A stretch of 64,000 bases of DNA from Megamerina dolium (Eukaryota; Arthropoda; Insecta; Diptera; Megamerinidae). The stretch spans positions 10,262,242 through 10,326,241 of the forward strand of contig OY978528.1 of assembly GCA_963854835.1 (NCBI GenBank), written 5' to 3'. Position 1 is the stretch's first letter. Every line of letters starts with the position of its first letter. Shown here piece after piece: positions 47,395 to 59,835 of this stretch. Made by a program: the position numbers and the translations under genes. The notes beneath the pieces were generated by a model that saw only the letters and a list, made by a program, of their open reading frames with translations, was not told the origin of the DNA and did no database searches.

Positions 47395-48385
47395 GGTTGG
47401 TTGGTTGGTTGAAGTGGTGACTCATTCCATGAATCTAGCTAGCACTTTCGCGCCATTCGGTTATATCCAGTCCGTGCGGTTTAGAAACTTCTGGAGGTAG
47501 TTGATGTTTGTTCTAGCTCTTCGAGATTGTTGAAGAATGGTTTACCTACGGTATCCATTCTCTGTTTCCAGAGAACAGGACATTCGCAGAGAAAATAGGC
47601 AACTGTGACAGTTATGCTGAATTCCCATTCTGGGTGCCTGCAGTCGTCAGTCTGAAGACATCCATATGAGTCCTGTTTATCAGCGATGTTGTTCGTTTAA
47701 TATTGTATCTAGGCCATAGTGACCTGCTGGTCTTACAAGTTGTAAGACCTTCCCATCTACAATCCGCTATTTGGAGGTATTTAGTGTCTATAACTCTTTT
47801 AATCGCACTCAATAGTGTGAGTGTCGGTTCTGCAAGAGTTCCTCGCATGGCAGATGCCGTTCTAGCCAGTTCGTCAGCCTTTTCATTTCCATTTATATTC
47901 CAATGTTTCGGGACCCAGATCAAGAAAACATTGTGCCATTCTCGGTCATTCTGCTTTGTTCCATCGAGTTAGAAGTTATGATGGCTGAATTGAATGCTTG
48001 AATTGTAGCTTGGCTATACGAAAGAATGGAGATGTTGTTCTCGAATGTCCCCAGTCTGCTATTAGTGTCCTACATGTCTCCTCAATGGCAAACACTTCCG
48101 CCTGAAAGATGCTCGATAAATTGGGGAGGCGCACAGTTTTGTTGACATTTAATCTCTCCGAGTATTTGCCTGCACCGACACCACAATCCATTTTGGAGCC
48201 ATCCGTAAAGATTATGGTGTCGAAGCTGTTTAATATGGATCCCGTTGTCCAATTTTTCCGCAATGGTAGAACTTCAGTGCAATTCTTATCGAATATCACC
48301 TTCGGGATGATATCATCAATCTTGTCAGCAAGATTTTATGTTTGTTTTGTTAATAGACATCCAGCCACCCGCCTCCCTTAAGCTT
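47395..48385 (-). pseudogene. LINE retrotransposon 3' end with RNase H, truncated at the 5' side
   Basis: The minus strand reads IIFTDGSKMDCGVGAG and SSIFQAEVFAIEETCRTL (about 48110-48220), then in another frame MIWVPKHWNINGNEKADELA (47865-47923). A C-terminal segment follows with YFLCECPVLW-like sequence near 47590. The first RNase H catalytic region (TDGS) and the ADELA Asp are intact in parts, but two frameshifts break the frame. On the plus strand the 3' tail appears as TTGGTTGGTTGGTTG at 47399-47413. It fits an I/LOA-type element cut off at its 5' end near 48385. Confidence 0.8.
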
Positions 48386-48424
48386 AAGGCGGTTGTGGTT
48401 GCCGTTTTTTTTTTTTTGAATATG

Positions 48425-48890
48425 TAGATCAATTGGAAGCATTGTACTGAGTTTCAGCATTATGATTTTATATTTTTCTTGCGAAATATGTAAAAACACA
48501 CATTTGAAAATAGACTTTTGTATGAAAGATAGGCGTGATTTTTATCCGAATACTCTCATTTTCGAACTCATCCATACATTAGTAAATGTAGTTGTGTGTA
48601 GCGAATTTTAGCCCAATTGTTGTAGATTTTCGTCTTCAAATTGTAAAATTATATATTTGAGAATGTACTTTTGTACGAGAGAAAACCGTGATTTTCATCC
48701 AACCTCAAGCTGGTATGATATTTAATAAATATAATCGTATGTACCAAGTTTCAGGCAGATAACTTTAGATTTTACTGCAAAATTTGTTAAAATCATACGT
48801 TTAGAAGCATATTTTTGTATGGGAAGTAGTCGTGGTTTTTATCCGATTACTTCCAATTTTTGAACACACATGTTCTTTCGTAAAAATAAT
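48425..48890 (+). repeat. 153-bp repeat array (about 3 monomers) upstream of E75A
   Basis: Motif positions are 48531, 48674 and 48829. GAGTTTCAGCATTATGATTT and CAAGTTTCAGGCAGATAACT precede them. The array begins just beyond the 5' truncation of the LINE fragment. This shows the family on both sides of the E75A exon. Confidence 0.78.
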
Positions 48891-49971
48891 CTTATATATT
48901 ATTTTTCAATAAAATTGCTTAATAATTACAACAAATTTTCAACAAGAAATAACATGGCACATAGAAACATGCACAATCCACTTGACTCTACGCACATTTT
49001 TTACTCGCCATTTCTAATTTCTTTTCTGGTCTATCTCTCTCTCTCTCACTCTCTCTCTCTCTCACATATTGATTAAATTTTTTATCTAAAACTGACCTTT
49101 TTATTCTGAAAATCAATCAAAATGTCATTTAAATGAAAATTACCCTTGATGGTGTGTAATAAATTTTGAAAACGATGCAACAGAGCAGTTCCCCTCCTTC
49201 AAATTTATATGAAAAATTAAAAAAAAATTTTAATTAAGTCCAAAAGCAACAAAAATTATTGTACTTGTAATAATTTCATAAAAAAAAAAAAAATTTTGTT
49301 TATGTAATCCGTACAATTTAATTAACAGTTACATAAAATTTCCTTATATATGTGTGTGTGTGTCGATTTATTCGATTATAAAATCGCAACAACAGCAACA
49401 GTAATAATAATTTGTCATATAATACAAATAAAACAAATTCCAATATTCCAAAGTATATAGTAGCAGGGCGTACTTGCATACGTACACACACAGACATGAC
49501 AACTACAATTTCATTGCAATGTGTATTATACATATATGCGTGACACTGCCCTTACTTGAAACAAACAGCTGTTAATGAGCAAACGAATGCAACAACAACA
49601 ATAACACACACACAAAAAAAGAAAAACAAAACAAAACGGCAATAGCAAATTAAAATGACATTTTTTACAACACACTTCCTATAGCTAACGGTATAGTGTG
49701 CAAGCCAGCCAAATGGAATACAATGCACTCAGCACTGTACAGTCTCTGTCTCTCATTTACTCACTCACATACACATAGTTAGTTACATATACTATAGCCC
49801 ATCAATGCAATTGTATATTCATTCGGAATTAAATTTCAATTTTATATCATTGTTGTAAATGCTGATAACAAATTAAAACAAAACCAAAAACCAAATATGT
49901 TTAATTAAATTAAATTAAAAACAAAATTCAAACAAAAAAAAACAACAAAAGCCAACATCAATAAATTAGGA

Positions 49972-50003
<32 letters not shown>

Positions 50004-50181
50004 CAACAACAACAAAAACCTATTTGACACTGACATTGACAATGGCAGTGGTGGCTGTGGTGATTATCTAGTATATGTACGAGTACATTGTAAATGTGTT
50101 TTAATGGCAATAAGAGCTGAGAGCATCGAATATATGAGTAGTACAATGAGAGAGCTTGTTTGCAAGTGCAAGCATTTTATT
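48891..50181. other. Non-coding DNA with simple repeats
   Basis: CT-rich tract at 49034-49065, (GT)n at 49352-49362 and (AAT)n at 49974-49996. Nothing else recognised. Confidence 0.7.
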
Positions 50182-50184
50182 AGT

Positions 50185-51998
50185 GTGACCAGATATAATA
50201 GTTTTTCTGTTGAAACTCATAATTATCAGCCATCAGTTATAATTGTAATTTTATGAAAATTATATATAAATTAAATATTTATTTCGCATGTTGTGAAATT
50301 GTTAAAATTTTATTAAAGAGTACACAAGTACTTGCAGATTCTGCTGTGATGAGGAAGTGTCCATGTAACACTTAATCACAACCTGTGATGCACTAGGCCA
50401 CAGGAGGCACAAAATCCTAGTTTCATACTTACTAGAAGATGAAGACCTTTAAATGCTCCCCTAAAGGAGCTGGTTCGATTCCTCGATATATTAAATATAC
50501 TAAATATCTAAGTATAAAGTGGTACACAAGCGACCAGATTGGTCGCAGTGCATAAAGGCCTTAACCTAACCCGTACTATCATTAGCATTACCATTATTAA
50601 AGAGTAATAGCGCTGCAAACAATACTAGAAAAAAATGTATTTACTACATTAAAATTTTTGATTTTATTCATGCACAATATTTGTCAATTAAATAAACTAC
50701 TAGCTGCACCTAAAAGTACATATTTCAAGTTTCATTATGTGTCATTCATATTTTATAAGTTTTTAAAGTGGAGCAATTTTTTAAAATGAAGAAATAAAAT
50801 ATGGTTCGAAATGAAACATTCATTTCAAATAATTCATTTATTTATTGTTTGTAGTCATTTTTAAAATATGTAAAACCTCGAAAACATTTTGCATTTCAAT
50901 TGCCTGATAAATTTTGGCTTGTGTGCAAGCTTTTTGTTTTCATAGACTTTTAAATAATTAATTTCTGTGGAATATTGACATGGCAATTGTATGATCATGC
51001 TCTTTTTTGAGAAATACTTAATATTTAGTGAACGGCCTATGCTATACTTTTTAGATTGATTACGGGAATATCTATTATATTACGGGAATTTTATTATTTA
51101 GAAAATCGACAAATTTCGTTTAGAAATTCAAGAATGTTCTTCCATAAAATGCATCAAATACACTAAAGCGTTTAATTGTTGCTTGTTGTTGTATCAATTA
51201 TTAAGAAGGTATTTATTCGATAAAAAAAAAAAATATGAACAACATTTATTATGAAATGCACTGAAATTGAACTGCATTGAACTAAATTCTCAATGACCAT
51301 ATACAATTTAAATGTTAAATGACACATATTACAACAATTGAGCTTTCAAAATATCTAGCTGACTTTGAAATATTCCAATATTATCAATATCACTCAAAGA
51401 AAATAATCAACGTTAATTTAATAACTGAAATAGCAAAATAACTAAGGAATGATGTATCAAAACTAGCGCAGTTTTAAATTGTGCAATCAAATGCGTATTT
51501 TGTTAGAAAATCCTTTCGATTTGTTTATAAAAAATAATTGTATATTTTTTTATATTATGTCTTATGTAAAAGTAGGAAACTTAGGCTCAAGTCAACATAC
51601 ACAAATATACGAATTTATTATTTTATAACACTGTACAATAGTTAAATTGGTTTGTTAGTGGATTTTATCAAACTCTATCAGTAAATCGACAATGCTGAAC
51701 AAACATCTATTGAAACAAGGATATAATTAGTCGAAAATTTTTCAATATTCTACTAGAAAAAAAAAAATAAATATATCAATATTATACAAAAATAGTTGGA
51801 ACTCCAATATTTTCAGCATAACACATGTTTAAATTTTTTTTATCACTGGCGGTATAAAATATCTTTTAATAATAGATACTATTTTAGGAAAAATTCTAAT
51901 GTTTCAATAGCAACTTTTTAAAAATTATGAGCACTTAATGAAATCATTATAAACATGATGAAAAAAATGTTATGAATTATCTATTAAATGGTCACACT
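50185..51998. other. AT-rich block bracketed by ATTAGTGTGACCA inverted motifs
   Basis: ATTAGTGTGACCA at about 50182 and TGGTCACACTAAT at about 51988 form a 13-bp perfect inverted pair around 1.8 kb. Within it, 50330-50580 is less AT-rich and includes GTTCGATTCC, a B-box-like motif, and ends in CCTTAACCTAACCC, the kind of tail seen on short retroelements. The rest is unremarkable. Confidence 0.4.
50330..50585 (+). repeat. Possible short retroelement fragment
   Basis: A moderately GC-rich stretch in AT-rich DNA has GAAGTGTCCATGTAACACTT, CCCCTAAAGGAG (a small palindrome), GGTTCGATTCC (close to a pol III B box) and a TTAACCTAACCC tail. No matching copy occurs elsewhere in the window, so the call rests on composition and tail only. 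Confidence 0.35.
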
Positions 51999-52886
51999 AA
52001 TTACATTATGCATTATTCAAACACACACACACACACACGCAGCCACCAGCACAGTGGGAGAAAGAGAATGAGTAACAGAGTTTAGAGGAATGAGAAATAA
52101 GAGAGCAATGACAGCAACAGCTGTTATATATTCGTATTGTCGTTTTTTGTTCATAATTGTTTTTGTATTAGTTGTTGTTGTTGTGGGTAATTGTTATAAA
52201 ATTTGTTGAACAATTATTTGCAAAATTTTTATTGAATTTTATTTAATTTTTTTTGCAAATTTTTTTCTACGATTATTATCATTATTATTAAAATTATTAT
52301 TATCGATGTTATTCGAATTTGATTTTATTTCTAGCTTTAGCAAAATTTTCACTATCCGTCCATCTTTGCTGTTGGCTGCACAAATGGCTGCTATCAAGGA
52401 CAAGGACGAGCGCATAAAGTGCACACCAACACATATTTGAAATGTATAAGTCACTATATACAAAAATGTACAACAAATAAGTATGAAATTGTATTGTAAA
52501 AAAATACACACACACACACACACAGATGCACATAAAAATGTGTAACACATAAACGGTGTACGTCAATGTTAAGGTTATTAGAGGGGAGAGAGCAAGAGTG
52601 TATAGCAATAGAATTGTAAAAAAAAAATTATTTAATTATTATGATTGTTATAAAATAATTAAATATATTTAATTTGATTTAATGTTTTTTTTATATTTTT
52701 TCAATTTTAATATGGGAAAAAAATTTATTGAAACAAATTTCAAATATTCACTAAACTAATAAAAGTTAATAATTGATATTACCATTATGAGAATGTACAA
52801 AAAGATTATGTAAACAAATTAAATCCAATAAGATTTATGATTAATATGAAAATTGTATTACATAAAATCACACAGATGTGGTCACA

Positions 52887-52918
<32 letters not shown>

Positions 52919-53723
52919 TGGATGATTTATTTTTTCTTTGCAAAATACTATAATTTAATTGAAATAAATAAAATTTAATCAATTTTTTTGTTTGTTTATT
53001 TTATTATTTTTTTTTTTTTTTTTTTTGTATATATGAATATATATAGCTAAAAACTTGACACATACACACGCACGCACACGCTTATAAGTACATACATATG
53101 ATTCCCGTATATACTGTGTTGATGTGTTAATAAATTGCGAGCGGACAAACGTAAGAGCCAATTTGCGAATTATGTACGAATTGCGCGTTTGGAAACGTAT
53201 TAAAATGTACACAACCACTTCCTGTGCCGTACTTTCTCTTACTGGCTATGATTTTTGTTGAAAATCGCTTTAGCCCAATCCATACGTTTACGCACACACA
53301 AATACACATCGCCGCAATACATATACAGAATAATTCTTTGAACTTCTATATAAAGTATACACACATACATACATATATACAAACAGATCCAATATTTATA
53401 TTGACTCTCCCATATGTTCTTACTAAGAACAGCAGCAAAATAATGCAAATTCTCTACAGTAAAACAGACAGAGAATAATGAGAAATATTGAACGCAGCCG
53501 AATGTTGGTATATATCATATATACACACACACACATACTACCATATAAATAAACATATAGATATATAAAAAAAAATACAAAATTCTAAACAGAAAGCATA
53601 TATAATAGACTATATGAAAGAGAATGATAGTACAAACAACACCGAGCAATACCAACAGCAATAATAAAAGAAACACAAAACAAAAAAACGAACAATCAGC
53701 AAAAGCTAACTAAAACAAATAAA

Positions 53724-53759
<36 letters not shown>

Positions 53760-54439
53760 TCATTCAGTTACTATACAACAGCCTTAGTAGCCCCCCTCTA
53801 TGTGATGAAAGTGAAAATCATCATCAACGAGAACGATAGCAAAAAAAAAATCAAATAAAAGAAGGTGGTAAAAATAAAAAAAAAAAAAATCTGAGAGACT
53901 TACAAAGAGAGAATAAGTAACGTTGAGTTAGAGTGCGGAAGAGAGAGAGAGAGAGAGAGATTATAACATATGTATTAACAGAGCTAGGGAGTGATAGCAG
54001 TAAAGAGTAATATGATTTTAAAATGTCAAGAGCATAACGGCAAAGGTGCGAGAGAGATTCTGTTAAATGCAATATACGAGAGCATATAAAAAATATAACA
54101 TAATTACAAGTGAACAATGATGACGAGCAATATCACATGCAGATTACCTTTACAATTATCGCCACCTAGGAATGTTGCCACATTTCTATAGAATAAAAAA
54201 CTGCTATTATCTAGATTAAACAAATATCACATTTTTCATATATCGTATTTACTCATACGATTCTCATTTCTTAACCCTTCCTATCCCGATCATCGAAAAA
54301 AAAAAACATCAAAGAAACCTGTTTTATAAAACCAATTTTTGATAAATCTACTTTGTGATACTACAAGAATGGTTTCGCATAAGATACACCGAATTTTTGT
54401 TATCAAATTTTAAAAGAAATTGGTCTACATAGTTTCACT
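51999..54439. other. Non-coding DNA with simple repeats
   Basis: CA tracts at 52021-52037, 52505-52522 and 53727-53755, ATT repeats near 52890, poly-T near 53008 and GA tract near 53940-53959. A TGTGGTCACA palindrome is at about 52876. No gene recognised. Confidence 0.65.
53727..53755 (+). repeat. (CA)n microsatellite
   Basis: About 14 CA units. Confidence 0.95.
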
Positions 54440-54720
54440 GTAGAGTTGTATATTTCTCTCATCGGGGCTCCCAACTCTTTAACTTGTTCAAATAGTACTT
54501 GCCAGTTTTCTCTGTTTGTAACTTCTAGTTTGGGGAACAAAAAACATCGCTTGAGATCAGACCTGATGAATAAGGAGGGTGGTCAAACAATTCAAATAAA
54601 GTTTTCCACTTCTACAGTCCACCGTTTTGGCTATATTTGTGTTTCTAGGATATAATTGTCTCATCTATAGTAATTAATGCGATCTAAAACTATGATTTAT
54701 TGCACCTAAACTGCGCCACC
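54440..54720 (-). pseudogene. Decayed mariner-type transposase C-terminal fragment
   Basis: On the minus strand one frame reads TLFELFDHPPYSSGLISSDV then FCSPN, matching the HPPYSPDLAPSDYHLFPN block around the third catalytic Asp. The neighbouring frame continues with LEVTNRENWQVLFEQVKELG. The second Asp block is barely visible near 54625. It is not of the same mariner family as the three copies above. Confidence 0.5.
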
Positions 54721-57004
54721 AGAGATTTACAAATATTCTTTCGAATGCCTTCTGCTCAAAAGAGAGACAAATCCGACACATAATTTGTGGACAGCTTTAT
54801 CATGCCTATATCTTAGTTCATTTGTCGACAACCTCTGGAATCTCTCCCACTCCCATTTGGGGAATTTGAGCAATATTATGGTCAGTTATAGTTTTTGAAT
54901 TATCCCAACATTTTTCCTCTCCCAAGATGGTAAGACCATGTATAAATTCAGCTACCCAAAATTTCGCGCTAGTAAATAATTATGCATATTCCTTTTAAAA
55001 AACACTCAGATCGTCATTGATTTGCGTAGGCTTATTTAGTATTAAAAACAAATATTTCGGAAGGGAAAATACTGATTTACGCCCTGTGTGATTTGTGTAC
55101 TTTTCACAAAAATACTCATATCGACTACCTGAGACGATTGTTAAATAGGAACTGCGCATTCAAAATTGTTAAAATGTTAGTAAGTATCTTTCAAAAGATG
55201 TGAAAATACATTTTCTATCTTTTGGTGATGAGAACTGTCACTTTCATTTTGAAGTCGGAATCTTGTCAGTCCAGCTTGTAACAATTTTACAAGGTGGACT
55301 TAATACAGCTTAATTTACAGCCCACTAAAGTAGACATGAATACTAGGGATCCCTAATAAAGTTTTATGAAAGACAAATTCTCGGCATTTGGAGGAAAGTA
55401 GACTTAGTGTACTTTAAGGCATTTGAAAAAAATTCCAATAATACATGGAAGAATTGTACAAAAAAAAGAATCCTTTCAGATTTTCTAGAAAAAAAATGTC
55501 CCATAAAACTTTTATATAGACGTCCAACGTCCAAACATAAACTTTAGCTCTCCGCCAGGCTAATAAACCAAATTAAAAGAAAGAAAACAATTTAGTGAAA
55601 AATATTGCAATTGTTTGAGAAGTATTGATATTTCAGATTTAGTTAGATTTTTTTTTGATTTCCTGGTGAAAACTGATTGACGTTTTTCGACAAGAAGAAA
55701 TTAAATTGAAAATTTGTTTACCTATCTGTAGGAGTGATTTGGACGTTTCTTCAAAAAATCAGTAAATTCCTATTTTCAAGGACATTTCTGGTTAGAGGTT
55801 TCACTTGAAAAAAAACCCAAAAAAATTCCAATTTCCACAATCTGGCTAGTACAAAATGCAAACATGAATATTGTTTCCTTTTTCTCGTTCAACAACAATA
55901 ACTAAATAAATGACTGGTATAAAAGGCAAGTTCAATTAACAACAAAAACAAGAACATTTTGTCAACAATCATCAATTGAGAATTTAAAATGTGAGAGCAT
56001 GCATGTAATGTTAGTATGCACATTCAATATGTTATGTATCAGTGAAAGAGATTGCTCTCTGTAGCTCTCTCATACAATCATGTGAAAGTATTGTTGCTGT
56101 TTTAGTATTTATAATTATTGTAAACTACTATGAAATATGAGGAAGTAATTGAAGATGCAATAACATTATATTTATATGAGTTTATGAGTAATAATTTAAT
56201 AAACATCAAGAGTAAAATAAAAATTCCGCAATCAAATTGCAATATTGTTTGCAAAAAAAAAAAATTATGATAACTACAACGAAAGAAAAATAAACTTGCC
56301 ATGATAAGTTACAAACAATGAGATAAGTTGAAATATATTTTAAATCAGCTGACAATCAAGTATATATGGAAGCAAATAAAAAAGCTTCAGAATAGGCACT
56401 GAGGTTATGTTAAGGTTAATTGCTACAGTATTTACCTTATATGATCTCAAATATTTAAGTATATTCATTGGCATTATCGAAGGCAAAACTATGCGATATA
56501 TTTCTTCGAAAATTGTCACAGAGCTATTTTCGAATAAGTTTTGTGGTAAATTACATATCCTTAACGGTTGACTAATTACTCACCAACCGATGCGAAATAT
56601 TGAAGGTTGACGTAAGTGCAACAATACACTTTCTTTCCCACTGCCATCTAAATAATGTGTTTGTAGAGCTATTCTCAAAAACCGTGGGCAGAAGTTTTAA
56701 CGGAGTAATCACTGAGTTACGGTACTTTGAATTTTGTTTTCTCTTTATAAAAATTGATTGTCACATATTCTCGTGGTCCACGAAAAGTGTATCATCACTC
56801 GAAGTGCTTTTAAATGTCTCCCAAATTAGATGTAATAAAACGTGTCCTATGAAAAGCATCCCGCAGAGAAGTCTTTAAGTGAATCTGAAGTGAATTGACA
56901 CTAGTGAATTGGGACTAGTACATGTCAAAATGACGTAGTATAGTTTTTTTTTTTTTTTGATACGAAATACTTATTTTTTTTTTGGCGTTTGCCTTTTCTC
57001 TGTA
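54721..57004. other. Non-coding DNA, one unexplained open frame
   Basis: Mostly featureless. The plus-strand frame 56600-56878 (92 codons) is not low-complexity and contains ATIHFLSHCHLNNV. It superficially recalls the HxHxDH segment of SNM1/Artemis-type metallo-beta-lactamase folds, but the Asp-His is Asn-Asn and the rest does not align convincingly. Confidence 0.4.
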
Positions 57005-57170
57005 GGTTATAGCTTTCTGGCAAAACTAAGTTAATGTGATGTCACAAGGGGGTTCTGCCGTTCGGAGACGAAGAGAAGCTCGATGGTATCACAATGGGCC
57101 CTTCTGGCCTAAGTGTGTCCTCTCAGAGAGAGAGGGCAGCCACATAACCTAACCTAATACTTATTTTACT
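57005..57170 (+). mobile_element. SINE-related 3' fragment
   Basis: It carries GTGATGTCACAAGGGGGTTC, GCCGTTCGG, GAAGAGAAGCTCG and GGGCCCTTCTGGCC in the same order as the 3' half of the SINE at 12607. It is followed by TAAGTGTGTCC, a GA run and TAACCTAACCTAA. The tRNA head is missing and the tail differs, so it may be a sister subfamily. Confidence 0.6.
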
Positions 57171-59451
57171 TCCAAACTAGGCGAGACGGAGCATTTCTTC
57201 GTAAAACATCCAATAGAAAAAATCCCTAATTTAGAATCTGAAATTAATTCACCTGGAACAACTATATGTCAAAGTGAAATGTCAAATAACGTCCAGTATT
57301 AGGCTTATTAATATACAAAAATGCTTTAGGCAGCACCCAATGAATTTGGAATAACAATATAATTAATTATAATTACATTTTAATGGTTATTGAATACCAC
57401 ATTAGCTTAGAGTAGTTACAGAATGGGTTCTACATTGAATTGCTAGAACATCAATAATATTGTTGGAATATAAAAATATAGGAATATTGTTTTAAATACC
57501 ATGTATATTTCCTGTCTGTCTAATTAACACATACAAAATATTATTCAGTAAACTTGCGAGCATGAATGTAGAAGTAACCTTGACAATTAATGATGACGCT
57601 TCAATGAGAGAAACATTGAACTATTTTATTGTAATTTTATTACATTTTTTTTTAAATTTTTTTTTTTTTTTGCATTTCATTTGAATGCATTTCATTTGTA
57701 CTATACTCGTACTACACATACGAATGTAGTTCATCTGTGTACTTGCATGCAAGTATGCATTTAGTACTTATGATGTGAGGGTTAACAGACAACATTGCTA
57801 TTGTATATTGTATTATACATATGTATGTATGTAATTATTTACATGCACATCACATCTACAATATATGGTTAGTTTGTGTACAAATACGAGGAGGTTATTA
57901 TTTGATATTGTAATTTATTGCAATGATATTGAGAGCTACTTTGTATTTAAGTACTTGTATGTATGTACATATACGTATGTAGGTACGAGTATATTGAAAG
58001 AGATGACAATAGATTTACAGTTTGTATTGAGTAAAAAAAAAGAAATGGTGAGAGAGAGAGCGAGAGAGAAAGGTTAACAATTGTATGCTAGATTACATAC
58101 ATAATGTGAGATTAACAAATGCAGTGCAATGATAATGAAAAAAAAAAGCAACAATAAAACGAATTACAATTTCAATTGCACTAACAAATGCAAGTAGGTT
58201 AGAGTAATATGGGGTAGTAGTTTAGTATTAGAAGGTAACAATGCGGGTGTTCTCTCACTTCCGCTTTCGCTCTTTGTCGCTCATTATCTCACGCTCTCAT
58301 TCTCTCTGTTGCTCTTGCTCTCTTCGATTTGGAGGAAATGCAATGGATAAGGGTGATACACAATATAAATGCTATTGCATCGATATATTCATAAGAGTAA
58401 TCTGTTAAGCTCACTTATTTGATAGGTGAGTAGTGAGATAGGGTGGTAGTGGCGGTAGTAGTGTTGATGGTGATAGTATGATGGTTATGTTATTGGTGTG
58501 TTGGTTATGAGTAATACATTTTTTTAGCAGTTAATTTTAGTAGATTGTGACGTTGTTGATTATGATGATGATGAAGATGATAATGAATGCTTTAAGCAAT
58601 TTCTAAAAATGTTAATGACATTGATATTGACGAGGACAAAACTTTCATATGATAATGACGATGTTATGATGATAATAATCATTACATTGTTCTTGGTGTT
58701 GTTTAAGCAAACATTCGTTGAGGTAGGTTGAGAATTTAGGCTTTTACTTACAAACACGCATGTTTGTGCTCTTGTTGTGAGGAAGGTGTTTGTTTTGATG
58801 ATATTTTCAAGTTTTCATCGTATACGGGAATTTATTCACTGAGAAATCCTAAATAGTTGTTATAAAATCTAGCTTATTTTCGCTAGTGGAAATGTAATAT
58901 TTTTATTACAAGTACAAATAATAAATTCGTCAAAATAAATCAGATAGTGTCAGATATCTCATTTTTTGGTTGCTAAACTTCATTTTCATTCTAAAATTCA
59001 TTTCTAAAAAGGCATTTAGGCAAAAAATGAATTTTTAGCATCTAAAAAATTATTTATAATTCTAGCTCTCGTTCATTTATATGAAACAATGTCAGAGATT
59101 GCTCAAAAGTAACAAGTGAATTTATTTTCTTAATTTTTCCTAAGAAAGAAAGAACGTTTTTAACCTTATATATATATATATATTTCCAAGTAATTTTGCT
59201 GTCGAATAAAACTCTTCTTAGACATTTAAAATTATCATAAATGAACAAAACAAATTTTGTTATAAGTAAATTTGTTGGTTATTGGTATTTTTCTGAGAAA
59301 AATATTTTTTTGTTCGAATTGAATTTTTTTCATCAATTAAAAATTAAATAATTATATATAAAATATCATTTTATCTCGTATTTGTCCTCAAAGAAAGTTA
59401 AAGAAATGTCTCTTAATATAGAAGATCTTCTATTCCACCAATTATTAAATT
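57171..59451. other. Non-coding DNA with simple repeats
   Basis: Poly-T near 57660, GTAT/TACG-rich stretches, GA tract near 58049-58070, CT-rich tract near 58250-58320 and GAT/GGT repeats at 58440-58690. No gene recognised. Confidence 0.65.
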
Positions 59452-59835
59452 TTTTTAAGGCACAGCACATTTATTTTACTTCCCATGTGAATTACTATTA
59501 GAAAATAGCAACATAGAAAGCATATTATTGAGAACCAGAAACATGCTGGCCCTCTCCATGAAGACCAGGCATGTTGGCACATTGTTACACCGCCGAGCTT
59601 CTCTTCCTGTACTATTGTGCATTTCAACTTTGAACATTATTACTTAGAAGAATAATCAGCTAATCTAGAAAACACTTTTCCTGACCATTGCCCCATAGGT
59701 TTTTAAGAAGCTTTTTCATGGAAAATGGGTACTACTGGAAAAATTGCCAATTGCTTGCAGATACATGGGCTCCGTTTGAAAAAAAAAACATGTTTTGAGA
59801 TAGCCAACACCCTCACCACTAACCTACTGCATCGA
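59452..59835 (-). mobile_element. Degraded SINE, minus orientation
   Basis: Reverse-complement matches to the SINE are visible at 59594-59606 (the GAAGAGAAGCTCGG segment), at 59710-59790 (AGCTTTTTCATG, GAAAAATTGCCAATTGCTTG, then the CGTTTGAAA segment) and at 59800-59830 (the head, GCCAACACCCTCACCACTAA). The B-box part is deleted. About 100 bp near 59470-59570 is not SINE-like. Confidence 0.6.
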
